Source: Solimonas sp041659605 (GTDB lineage: Bacteria; Pseudomonadota; Gammaproteobacteria; Nevskiales; Nevskiaceae). Taken from it: DNA of 64,000 nucleotides. Positions 1-7,416 of this stretch are shown in pieces. Both the position numbers and the translations under genes were made by a program. The stretch is taken from assembly GCA_041659605.1 (NCBI GenBank), contig JBAZXW010000004.1, forward strand, positions 62,001 through 126,000, read 5' to 3'. Under the pieces are notes generated by a model that saw only the letters and a program-made list of their open reading frames with translations, did no database searches and was not told the origin of the DNA. Numbering within the stretch: position 1 is the stretch's first letter; every line of letters begins with the position of its first letter.

Positions 1-838
1 GCCGCGCCATGCGCGTGGTTGCGGTGGGCGACTGGTTTTCCACGAGCTTGAGCAGGCGGTACGCCGTCGGCGGGTTGCGGTCGCCGGGCAGCTCCGTCGA
101 CATCAGCGTGCGCGCGACGGCCTCGATCGTGTCGGCGGGCAGCTGCTCCTTCTCGTAGCGTTGCGCCGCGCCGTTGACCAGCGCGGCCAGCGCATCGCGG
201 TCGCCGGCGGCGCGATGATGCCGGGTCAGGTCGGCGTAGCAGTCGTCGAGCGACGACAGCCAGGTGGTGCACAGCTCGACGACTCTCTGCGCGTGCCCGG
301 GCTGGTCGGCGTGAAGGCGATACCAGGCGAGGGCTTCGGTGACGTCGTCGACGCGCTTGCTGGAGGTGGCGCGCTCGGCGAGCCAGGCGGAGTCGCCGTT
401 GACGTCCAGTTCCGGATGGATGCGGTACAGGCGCAAGCGCAGATGCAGCGCGTCGGCGTTGTCTTCCGCAGCGCCCGCCTGCAGCAGGCGGTCGACTTCG
501 GTGTCGGCGATGCCGACGGCCATCAGCGCGCGCGCGAGGTCCACATACACGCGCTGGCCGTCGGCCAGCGCCATGCGATACCAGTGGATGGCTTCTTCCA
601 GCGCCGCCTGCGTGCCGCGCCGCGTGTACAGGCGGGCCAGGCGCAGCTTGGCTTCCGGGTAATCGCGGCGGGCCAGCGGCAGCAGGTCCTCCTCGGCGGC
701 ATCGAGATCGCCGGCTTCGAGCGCGGCGATGCCGCGTTCGAGATCGGGCAGACCTTGACCGGCGAGTCCGACGTTCGCCGAGCTCAGGATCACGAGAAAG
801 AATCCGAGTCGTCGCAGTGGATGAAGCAAGTTGGTCAT
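1..838 (-). CDS. algK: AlgK-like alginate export scaffold (3' part cut off by window edge)
   Basis: Fourth gene of an algD-alg8-alg44-algK order, 26 bp after alg44. The reading frame starts at ATG 838 and stays open to position 1, giving 279 residues of a protein that is about 475 residues in Pseudomonas. It is helical and rich in TPR/Sel1-like segments (LEAGDLDAAEEDLLPLA, LRLARLYTRRGTQAALEEA, IHWYRMAL). AlgK is known as a periplasmic scaffold that helps place the outer-membrane alginate porin. The N terminus has a basic, hydrophobic signal-like segment (residues 1-26) but no cysteine, so the lipobox found in Pseudomonas AlgK is missing. The call rests on synteny plus repeat content; sequence identity to AlgK looks modest. 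Confidence 0.82.
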   Translation of the reverse strand, partial: MTNLLHPLRRLGFFLVILSSANVGLAGQGLPDLERGIAALEAGDLDAAEEDLLPLARRDYPEAKLRLARLYTRRGTQAALEEAIHWYRMALADGQRVYVDLARALMAVGIADTEVDRLLQAGAAEDNADALHLRLRLYRIHPELDVNGDSAWLAERATSSKRVDDVTEALAWYRLHADQPGHAQRVVELCTTWLSSLDDCYADLTRHHRAAGDRDALAALVNGAAQRYEKEQLPADTIEAVARTLMSTELPGDRNPPTAYRLLKLVENQSPTATTRMAR

Positions 839-864
839 TTCGTCCTCCGCCTCGCCCGAGTGCC

Positions 865-2112
865 TCACTTCGCGGCCTCGACGTTCTCCTCCGTCCGTGA
901 GGGCGCCGGTGCCGGCGCGGACGCCGGAGCGTCCCTGGGAGCGGCCTGGGCGACGTTGGTCAGGCCCTGCAGCGGACGCAGGTCGCCGCGGTCGACGCTG
1001 ACCTTCACCGGATGGCTCACCAGTTCGCGCGCAATCGGCTCTTCGGTTTCGACGACCACGACGACGCTGTCCTCGAATGCATCCGGATCGGCGCCGGTGC
1101 GCAGCTGGGCGACGCGGCCGCGCCGCGCGAAGGCTTCGCCGCTGATGTGCACGCTGACCGGCGAGCCGACGGCGATCTGGTCCGCGCCCGGATACGGGAA
1201 GCGCGCGAGGACGTAGGGCGAGAAATCCACCGGCTGCAGCGCGACCACCGGCTGGCCCTTGCCGACGTACTGCTCGTCGGCGACGTACATCGCCTGCACG
1301 CGGCAGTCGCAGGGGCTGGTGATCGTCCCCTTGATCGAACGGTCGAGCAGGGCCTCCAGCTCCTTGCTGCCGAGCTGGGCCTTCAGCGCCTGGCTGCGCA
1401 CGAGGTCGAGCATCGAGGTCTCGAAAGTGCCGATCGGCGCGCCCTTGGCGACGATGCGGTCGGCCGGCACCAGGCTGCGGAAGATGCCGTCGCGCGGCAT
1501 CGAGATCTCGTACTGCGGCGCGCCGACGCGCGCCGCCGTTGCCGTGTTCGAGAACATCTTTTCGCTGATGCGCTGCCCGGAATAGATCAGCGCGGCGCCG
1601 CCGACGACCAGCATCGCCGCGGTCACGATCGCGGTGCGCACGGCGGCGAGGAAGCCGCGCGCGGGCGGCGCCGAGCCGTCGGCGCGGGGGCGCGTGAAAT
1701 TGTTGCGGCCGAGTGTGTGCATGACGTCGCCGATGCCGACCACTTCGCCGCCCAGGTAGGCGCTGACGATGCGGCGGATGGTCGCGACCTGCGCCTGGTT
1801 CAGCTCTTCGAAGCTGGCGCCGGTGCGTCCGTTCGACGGGTCGCAGTGGCGGATGCGGAAGCGCACCGGCAGCGTGGCCTCGATCGGATGCAGCGTCAGG
1901 CTCAGGCGGCCGCTGCAGACCTGTCCGGGTTTGAACGCGACGTTGCGCGCGTCAAAGCCGATGCCGCCGGCAGACAGATCCTGCAGGCGGAAGCGTGCCT
2001 GTTGGCCCTGCTGGCCATCGAGTTCGAGGATGCCCGGCACGCGCACGCGCGTGTGCTGGCGCTGCGTTTCGGACTCGTGGACGAGATTGAGAACGGGCGG
2101 TGTCTTGGTCAT
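865..2112 (-). CDS. alg44: Alginate polymerase co-subunit Alg44 (PilZ c-di-GMP receptor)
   Basis: A 415-residue inner-membrane protein that activates the Alg8 polymerase when its PilZ domain binds cyclic di-GMP. Residues 8-110 are PilZ: the RxxxR switch is R18-R22 and the second motif is DLSAGG (D45, S47, G50). One membrane helix lies at about 156-178, followed by a periplasmic HlyD/MFP-like part (SMPRDGIFRSLVPADRIVA and ITSPCDC region). ATG 2112 is chosen because it gives the same N-terminal length before the VHESE-QRQH stretch as Pseudomonas Alg44; an in-frame TTG at 2142 would add ten residues. The C terminus is Pro/Ala-rich and probably disordered. Alg8 ends 36 bp upstream. Confidence 0.95.
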   Translation of the reverse strand: MTKTPPVLNLVHESETQRQHTRVRVPGILELDGQQGQQARFRLQDLSAGGIGFDARNVAFKPGQVCSGRLSLTLHPIEATLPVRFRIRHCDPSNGRTGASFEELNQAQVATIRRIVSAYLGGEVVGIGDVMHTLGRNNFTRPRADGSAPPARGFLAAVRTAIVTAAMLVVGGAALIYSGQRISEKMFSNTATAARVGAPQYEISMPRDGIFRSLVPADRIVAKGAPIGTFETSMLDLVRSQALKAQLGSKELEALLDRSIKGTITSPCDCRVQAMYVADEQYVGKGQPVVALQPVDFSPYVLARFPYPGADQIAVGSPVSVHISGEAFARRGRVAQLRTGADPDAFEDSVVVVVETEEPIARELVSHPVKVSVDRGDLRPLQGLTNVAQAAPRDAPASAPAPAPSRTEENVEAAK

Positions 2113-2148
2113 GGTGGTTTGCCGGTGGTCCGCTTCAGTCAAGGTCCT

Positions 2149-3609
2149 TCAGATCAGGGTCACGACCAGCGCGAGGAACAAGCTGACGCTCGACGCGAGC
2201 ATCGCGTTCGACGTCCAGCGGTTGAGCGCCGATTGCCAGGGGTTCAGGCCGCGGTCCAGGCTGGTCTTCTGCCGCGTCCACGACTGCCGGTCGAGGTGGA
2301 ACATCACGTCGATCTTCATCAGCGAACCGACGATCTGGTTGTAGTAGAGGAGCAGCGGGAACGCCGGGCCGACGCGGTGGCCACTGCAGGCCAGCAGCAG
2401 CGTCAGCAGCAGGCGCGAGGTGCCGATCCACAGCAGGTAGCCGAGCAGCAACTCGATCCCGTAGGCAGCGCTGCTGAGCAACGCGAGCGACAGGCCGAGC
2501 AGGCTGGTCCACATCGAAATGCGCTGATCCCACAGCACGTAGGTGGCGAAGGCGCCGAGGCGGCCGACGCCGAGCTGCGTCGCGCGGCTGTTCTGGCGCA
2601 GCGAATTGCCGTACCAGCGGAACATCAGCTGGCGGCTGGCGCGCAGGAACGAGCGGTCCGGCGGATGTTCGACCGTCGTGATCGACGCGTCGGGCACGTA
2701 CCAGGTGTCCCAGCCCAGGCGCATCAGGCTGAACCAGCTCGACTTGTCGTCGCCGGTCAGGAAGCGGAATCGACCGAGGCGCCAGTGATCGAGTGCGTCG
2801 TGCTGGACGTCGTGGATGAAGCCGGGGTGGACGACGATGCCGGCGCGGAACACCGACATGCGCCCGGTCAGCGTCAGCACGCGCCGCGACAGCGCCATCG
2901 AGCACATGTTGATGTGACGCTGCGCGAAGCGCAGCGCGTGCCATTCGCGCATGCAATAGCCGCCGCGCACGTCGCAGAACTCGTTGGTCGTCAGCGCGCC
3001 GACGCGCGGGTACAGGCGGAAATAGGGCGCGGTCCGGTCGAGTACGCCGGCGTCGAGCACGGTGTCGCCGTCGATCACCGCGACCAGCGCATCGGCGTCG
3101 GGCGCGTCGCGCGAGATGCAGCGGAAGCCTTGCGCCAGCGCGTCGCGCTTGCCGGTGCCCTGGATGCGCACGATCCTCAGGCGCACGTGCTGCGGCGGCG
3201 TCAGCCGTTCCCACAGCAGCTTGATCAGCTGCTCGTCGGCGAGTTCGACGATCGACGCGACGATCGTCGTCGACACGCCACTCGCCGCCGCTTCGCGGAT
3301 CGCCGCGCGGTAGACCGCGGCGGTGGTCGCCGGATCGATGCGGAAGCTGGTGATCAGCAGGTAGTACGCCGGTGGCTTCGCCTCCTCACCCAGCGCCGCC
3401 GCCGCGCGCCGCGCGCGCGGGAAGGCGACGTACTGGAAGTACATGCCGCGCAGGAAGTGCAGCGCGCCCAGGCTGTAGCGCCAGATCGCGATCGCACCGA
3501 TCGCGATCCAGTAATGCGCGTGCTCGGGGTCGAAGGCCGTCGCCGGCAGCGACCAGGCCAGCAGGCACAGCCCGCCGAGGTAGAGCAGCCAGCCGGAGAT
3601 CGAAGACAT
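2149..3609 (-). CDS. alg8: Alginate polymerase catalytic subunit Alg8 (GT2)
   Basis: A 486-residue family 2 glycosyltransferase of the inner membrane that polymerises GDP-mannuronate into polymannuronate; Pseudomonas Alg8 is 494 residues. Two hydrophobic helices open the protein (about 5-22 and 32-52). The cytosolic GT domain carries VIDGDT (D180, D182) and TGDDK (285-289), the positions expected to bind nucleotide and metal. The C-terminal third returns to membrane helices. ATG 3609 was chosen over an in-frame start 33 codons upstream, because it begins directly at the first helix and lies 31 bp after algD. It works with Alg44, encoded next. Confidence 0.95.
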   Translation of the reverse strand: MSSISGWLLYLGGLCLLAWSLPATAFDPEHAHYWIAIGAIAIWRYSLGALHFLRGMYFQYVAFPRARRAAAALGEEAKPPAYYLLITSFRIDPATTAAVYRAAIREAAASGVSTTIVASIVELADEQLIKLLWERLTPPQHVRLRIVRIQGTGKRDALAQGFRCISRDAPDADALVAVIDGDTVLDAGVLDRTAPYFRLYPRVGALTTNEFCDVRGGYCMREWHALRFAQRHINMCSMALSRRVLTLTGRMSVFRAGIVVHPGFIHDVQHDALDHWRLGRFRFLTGDDKSSWFSLMRLGWDTWYVPDASITTVEHPPDRSFLRASRQLMFRWYGNSLRQNSRATQLGVGRLGAFATYVLWDQRISMWTSLLGLSLALLSSAAYGIELLLGYLLWIGTSRLLLTLLLACSGHRVGPAFPLLLYYNQIVGSLMKIDVMFHLDRQSWTRQKTSLDRGLNPWQSALNRWTSNAMLASSVSLFLALVVTLI

Positions 3610-3640
3610 CGTCACGTCCTCGTGTCGGTGTCCGACGGCG

Positions 3641-4951
3641 CTACCAGCAGATGCCCTGTGAGCGGTCGTCCGACACGCGCGACATGAAGCCGACCAGATC
3701 GACTGCATGGTGGCTGCCGTTGAGTCGTTCGAGCACTTCGGCGAACTGGGCGTCGCGGTTGCCCAGGACCATCACGTCGGAATTGGCGATGACGTCGTCG
3801 AGATCCGACCGGAGCAGCGACGAGACGTGCGGGATCTTGGCGTTGATGTAGTCCTTGTTGGCGCCGTGCACGCGCGCGTAGTCGACGTTGCGGTCGAAGA
3901 TGCTGAGCTGGTAGCCCTTGCCGATCAGGGCTTCCGCGAGCTCGACCAGCGGGCTTTCGCGCAGATCGTCGGTTTCCGCCTTGAACGACAGGCCGAGCAG
4001 GCCGATGCGGCGCTTGCCGAAGGAAGTGACCATATCCAGCGCCTTTTCGAGCTGCGCCTTGTTGCTGCGCATGATCGAACCGAGCAGCGGCGACTCGACA
4101 TCGAGCTGGCCGGCGCGGTAGGTCAGCGCACGCAGGTCCTTGGGCAGGCACGAGCCGCCGAAGGCGAAGCCCGGGCGCAGGTAGTACGGCGAGATGTTGA
4201 GCTTGTGGTCGAGGCAGACGACGTCCATCACCTGGCGCCCGTCGACGCCGGCGGCCTTGGCGATCGCGCCGATTTCGTTGGCGAAGGTGATCTTGGTCGC
4301 GTGCCAGGCGTTGCAGGCGTACTTGACCAGCTCGGCGACTTCGATCGGGCGGCGCACGCAGGGCGCCTGCAGCTCCGCGTAGAGCGCGCTCAGCGGGTCG
4401 CCCGAGGCCTCGTCCAGCTCGCCGATGACGCTCATCGGCGGCTCCATGTAGTCGCGGATCGCGGTGCTCTCGCGCAGGAATTCCGGATTGACCGCGACGC
4501 CGAAGTCGGCGCCGGCGCGTTTTCCGGACGCCTCCTCCAGGATCGGGATCACCACCGAGCGCACCGTTCCGGGTAACACGGTGCTGCGCACGACGACGGT
4601 GTGGCGCGTCGGCTTGTTCGCGAGCGCCGCGCCGATCTGGCGGCAGACGTTCTCGACGAAAGTCAGGTCGAGATCGCCGTTCTTGCGGCTCGGTGTGCCG
4701 ACGCAGATCATCGTCAGATCCGTTTCGCGTACCGCGTAAGCGGTGTCGGTTGTTGCGCGCAGGCGGCCCGCGGCGATCTGGCGCGCAAGCAAGTCATCAA
4801 GACCCGGTTCGACGACCGGCGCCCGCCCGCGGTTGATCAGATCGACCTTGAGCATCGAAACGTCGACGCCGATGACGTCGTGTCCGGCGTCCGCCTGGCA
4901 GGCGGCGCAGACCGCGCCGACATAGCCCATACCAAAGATACTGACTCGCAT
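3641..4951 (-). CDS. algD: GDP-mannose 6-dehydrogenase AlgD
   Basis: Oxidises GDP-mannose to GDP-mannuronate, the committed, four-electron step of alginate synthesis. It has 436 residues, the same length as Pseudomonas AlgD. The N-terminal Rossmann motif is FGMGYVG (6-12); ICVGTPS (82-88) and the catalytic segment GGSCLPKDL (catalytic Cys268) are intact. ATG 4951 is preceded by AGGACGAGG as ribosome site, and the open frame extending to 5752 upstream is rejected as non-homologous. First gene of the operon. The upstream DNA holds a sigma54-type promoter and activator boxes, so expression is likely controlled by the GlrR-type regulator encoded divergently. Confidence 0.97.
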   Translation of the reverse strand: MRVSIFGMGYVGAVCAACQADAGHDVIGVDVSMLKVDLINRGRAPVVEPGLDDLLARQIAAGRLRATTDTAYAVRETDLTMICVGTPSRKNGDLDLTFVENVCRQIGAALANKPTRHTVVVRSTVLPGTVRSVVIPILEEASGKRAGADFGVAVNPEFLRESTAIRDYMEPPMSVIGELDEASGDPLSALYAELQAPCVRRPIEVAELVKYACNAWHATKITFANEIGAIAKAAGVDGRQVMDVVCLDHKLNISPYYLRPGFAFGGSCLPKDLRALTYRAGQLDVESPLLGSIMRSNKAQLEKALDMVTSFGKRRIGLLGLSFKAETDDLRESPLVELAEALIGKGYQLSIFDRNVDYARVHGANKDYINAKIPHVSSLLRSDLDDVIANSDVMVLGNRDAQFAEVLERLNGSHHAVDLVGFMSRVSDDRSQGICW

Positions 4952-5103
4952 GTGATGGCCTCGTCCTTGTGTGCGTTGTGGGTCCGTGCCCCGATTTCCG
5001 CGTTGCTGCCCGCTCCGTGTCGCAGGGGCCGGCGGCAGCGCGGCATGCCGAGGGTTCAGCGCCGCCGTCCAGACCCCCCGCCGGAACGGCTGCAGGAGGG
5101 TTG

Positions 5104-5120
5104 TGGCAAGCACGATGCCA
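5104..5120 (-). promoter_or_regulatory. Sigma54 (-24/-12) promoter for algD
   Basis: On the minus strand 5120-5106 reads TGGCAT-CGTGC-TTGC, matching TGGCAC-N5-TTGC at all positions but the sixth, with the invariant GG and GC exactly 10 bp apart. Transcription would start near 5094, leaving an algD leader of about 143 nt. In Pseudomonas aeruginosa algD is also sigma54-dependent. The plus strand of the same segment gives a poorer match, 310 bp from the nearest plus-strand gene. Confidence 0.8.
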
Positions 5121-5150
5121 ACGAAAAGAAAATGCAATCGAATCCGAAAG

Positions 5151-5163
5151 TTAAGGATTGATT
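5151..5163 (-). promoter_or_regulatory. IHF-like site between activator boxes and the algD promoter
   Basis: The minus strand reads AATCAATCCTTAA, one mismatch from WATCAANNNNTTR, within an A/T-rich patch (about 5121-5163) that stands out in GC-rich DNA. Its place between the enhancer-like boxes and the -24 element is where IHF typically bends DNA for sigma54 activators. Confidence 0.5.
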
Positions 5164-5206
5164 CAGGTGCCGGGGCGGAGAGTGGGATGTCGCAGCGCAG
5201 CAAACC

Positions 5207-5224
5207 TGTTGCCGCAGGGCGACA
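5207..5224. promoter_or_regulatory. GlrR-type activator box, one mismatch (TGTT-N10-GACA)
   Basis: Differs by one base from TGTC-N10-GACA, the motif described for GlrR upstream of enterobacterial glmY/glmZ. Its centre is about 121 bp upstream of the predicted algD start and 67 bp from the perfect box at 5274. Confidence 0.45.
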
Positions 5225-5273
5225 CGCCTCGGGACGAGCCCGAACAAGTGCTTGGTTTTCTGGAAGATCAGGG

Positions 5274-5291
5274 TGTCGCGAATGACAGACA
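5274..5291. promoter_or_regulatory. GlrR-type activator box, perfect (TGTC-N10-GACA)
   Basis: TGTC at 5274-5277 and GACA at 5288-5291 are separated by exactly ten bases; the dyad extends one base further on each side (GTGTC/GACAC). It lies about 188 bp upstream of the predicted algD start, in the gap shared with the glrK-glrR-type genes whose product should recognise it. Confidence 0.6.
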
Positions 5292-5429
5292 CGAACGCAT
5301 GCACGAAGCGGAAGGCCTGCGCCGAAGCGCTCGCTGGCGCGTACGGACTTGTCTACCCACATGCGGCGATGCGGCGCGGCCTGTTGCCATCCGGCAACAC
5401 GGCGATCCGGCATCTGGTGGTGACTGGCG

Positions 5430-7010
5430 ATGCCGGCGTCTGACCGGTCGCTGGCGCTGCCCGCGGTGACCGCGGTCGCGGCCGCCGTCGCGCCCGTCGA
5501 CGGACGCGGCGGCAGCGGCGGCGCGGTGCAGGGGGAACGCACGGTTCGACGACCGAGCTTCCGCCACTGGCTGCAGCGCTGGAAGCCCAAGACGATGGCC
5601 GGGCTGTTCGGCCTGGGCTGTCTGCTGGTCTCCCTGCCGCCGTTCGTGGCCGTGGTCATGAGCGGCGTTGCGCTGCAAGGACAGGCGCAGCGCAGCGAGC
5701 GGCTCGTCGCCGACGGCCTGCTGCTCGAGCGCCTCGGCGCGAAGATGATCAAGGAGCTGGAGAACCTGGAGCGCGCCGGGCTTCAGTACGTCGCGCTCGA
5801 AGATCCGTTGCTGCTGCCGGTCGTCGAGCGCCGCTACCAGGCGGCGCTGGGCATTCTGTGGCAGATCGACGATGCCGGATTTCCGCCGTCCGTTGTGGAG
5901 CATGTGCGCGCACTTGAGCGCGGGCTCGGCGACGTCGCCACGGCATGGGCGACGGAAACGGCCGACGTGGCGGCGCTGTCGCAGGCGATGAGCGGCATGC
6001 GCATGCTCTCGGTGGAAGCCGAGGCGATGGTGGCCGCCGGCCGGATGGCGATCGACCAGCGCGTCAGCGCGCTGAAGATCGAGACCGGCGAAGCGCGCCG
6101 CGTCACCCGCGTCGCGGCGCTGGCCCTGGTTCCGCTCGCGGCGACGCTGGCCTTCGGATTTTCCCTGGTCGTCACGCGGCCGCTGCGTTCGCTGCGCTCC
6201 GGTATCGCTGCGCTCGGAACCTCCAACTACCGGCATCGGGTCGAAATCGCCTACCCGCTGGAGATGTCGCGCCTGGGCGAGAAACTCGAGTGGCTGCGAC
6301 GCCGGCTCGCCCTGCTCGAGGCCGACAAGGACCGTTTCCTGCGGCATGTTTCCCACGAGCTGAAGACGCCGCTGGCGAGCATCAGCGAAGGCGCCGACCT
6401 GCTCATCGAGGGCACGCTGGGCCCGCTCAGCGACCGCCAGGCCGAAGTCGTGCGCATCCTCGCCGACGCCACCGCCGAGCTCGAAGAGCAGATCCGCAAC
6501 CTGCTGGCGTATGCCGAGTGGCGCAACGGCCGGCTGCACGCCGAGTGCGAGTGGTTCGCTGCGCCTGCGCTGATCGACGAGGTCGTCGCCGCGCACCGGC
6601 TGCCGATCGGCAAGCGCTCGCTGCGGATCGCCCGCGACTTCGACGACGGACTGCGCTTGCACGGGCAGCGGCCGCGTCTGCGCGTCGCGCTCGACAATCT
6701 GCTGAGCAATGCCATCAAGCACGCGCCGCCGGGCAGCTCGATCGAGATCGCGGGCGATCGTCGCAACGGCTGCTGTCTGGTCTCGGTGCGCGATTTCGGC
6801 CGCGGCATCGCGGCCGACGATCGCATGAGGATCCTCGAACCGTTCGTGCGCGGCAGCGAGGAAGAAGAGTCTGGTGTCCGCGGTACCGGCGTCGGCTTGT
6901 CGATCGTCGTCGAAACCGTCAATGCCCATGGAGGGGAACTTGAGGTGCAGGATGCAAACCCGGGAACACGGATGGTCATGGTCTGGCCCTGCCCGCCGAT
7001 GCGCGGCTAG
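5430..7010 (+). CDS. glrK: GlrK/QseE-type sensor histidine kinase
   Basis: A 526-residue membrane kinase. Helix 1 is about 55-82 and helix 2 about 226-248, enclosing a helical periplasmic sensor; a HAMP linker follows (about 250-300). The H-box is HVSHELKTPLAS (His309), the N-box N423-N427, then DFGRGI (455-460) and GTGVGL (485-490). The sequence around the H-box (EG..LL...GPL...Q.EVV.IL) closely resembles E. coli GlrK, as does the gene order kinase, lipoprotein, NtrC-type regulator. ATG 5430 gives a long low-complexity N terminus; a later GTG (for example 5526) could be the real start. It overlaps the next gene by 59 bp. Confidence 0.88.
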   Translation: MPASDRSLALPAVTAVAAAVAPVDGRGGSGGAVQGERTVRRPSFRHWLQRWKPKTMAGLFGLGCLLVSLPPFVAVVMSGVALQGQAQRSERLVADGLLLERLGAKMIKELENLERAGLQYVALEDPLLLPVVERRYQAALGILWQIDDAGFPPSVVEHVRALERGLGDVATAWATETADVAALSQAMSGMRMLSVEAEAMVAAGRMAIDQRVSALKIETGEARRVTRVAALALVPLAATLAFGFSLVVTRPLRSLRSGIAALGTSNYRHRVEIAYPLEMSRLGEKLEWLRRRLALLEADKDRFLRHVSHELKTPLASISEGADLLIEGTLGPLSDRQAEVVRILADATAELEEQIRNLLAYAEWRNGRLHAECEWFAAPALIDEVVAAHRLPIGKRSLRIARDFDDGLRLHGQRPRLRVALDNLLSNAIKHAPPGSSIEIAGDRRNGCCLVSVRDFGRGIAADDRMRILEPFVRGSEEEESGVRGTGVGLSIVVETVNAHGGELEVQDANPGTRMVMVWPCPPMRG

Positions 7011-7416
7011 GGGCGTGGGAGTGTTCGTTGCGCTGGCGCTGTGCGCCGGTTGCGCAAACCTCCCCGAGTACTGGCGCGGCGGCGGCGGTGCGCTTGACTT
7101 CTGGGCTGCCGCCGTCGAAGCCGACGAAGGCGGGCGCGAAACCATGTGGCAGCGCGCGCGCCGCGACAACGAGCCCTGGCAGCTTGCGATGCTGCAGAGC
7201 CTGCCGGACTACTCGCGCTACGACGCGCAGGCGGCCCGACGCGCGCTGAAGCAGACGCTGGCGACGCACCCGAAGGGCGAGATCGCGGCGCTGGCGCGGG
7301 TGCGCCTGGCCGATCTGACCGACCAGCAAGCCTGCGAGACGCAGGCCGCGGAGCTGAAGCACCGGCTCGACGAAGTGATCGCCATTGAAAGGAAGCTCGA
7401 TGGAAATGTCCGTTGA
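6952..7416 (+). CDS. qseG: QseG (YfhG)-like outer-membrane lipoprotein of the GlrK/GlrR system
   Basis: A 154-residue predicted lipoprotein: a hydrophobic stretch (GVFVALALCAGC) ends in a cysteine near residue 33, an atypical lipobox with Cys at -3. The rest is soluble and helical, and the end (LDEVIAIERKLD) resembles the coiled-coil end of E. coli QseG, although the protein is shorter. In enterobacteria QseG binds the kinase periplasmic domain and is needed for signalling. ATG 6952 is the best start with a charged n-region; GTG 7015 would leave too short a signal peptide. It overlaps both neighbours, by 59 and 17 bp, indicating translational coupling. Confidence 0.75.
   Translation: MQTREHGWSWSGPARRCAARGVGVFVALALCAGCANLPEYWRGGGGALDFWAAAVEADEGGRETMWQRARRDNEPWQLAMLQSLPDYSRYDAQAARRALKQTLATHPKGEIAALARVRLADLTDQQACETQAAELKHRLDEVIAIERKLDGNVR

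Larger units (their letters stand above)
4952..5429. promoter_or_regulatory. Divergent regulatory region between algD and the GlrK-type kinase
   Basis: This 478-bp stretch carries no gene I can support. It holds the algD leader (about 4952-5094), the sigma54 promoter, an IHF-like site and two TGTC-N10-GACA-type boxes, listed separately. I see no convincing -35/-10 promoter for the kinase. In enterobacteria the sRNA gene glmY sits upstream of glrK; I found nothing here that I can call a GlmY homologue by eye. Confidence 0.7.

Noticed and set aside
1012..3687. Long open frame on the plus strand opposite alg44 and alg8
   Set aside because: It covers conserved alginate genes on the other strand, is extremely rich in Arg, Ala, Gln and His, and shows no domain; it is a by-product of GC-rich third positions.
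5104..5118. Sigma54 promoter on the plus strand toward glrK
   Set aside because: The segment is nearly symmetric, but the plus-strand reading has AT instead of TT before the GC and lies over 300 bp from the kinase start; the minus-strand match is better and better placed.
4952..5429. A glmY-like small RNA gene beside glrK
   Set aside because: The position is suggestive, but I could not recognise GlmY sequence or its hairpins, and the only good promoter points at algD.
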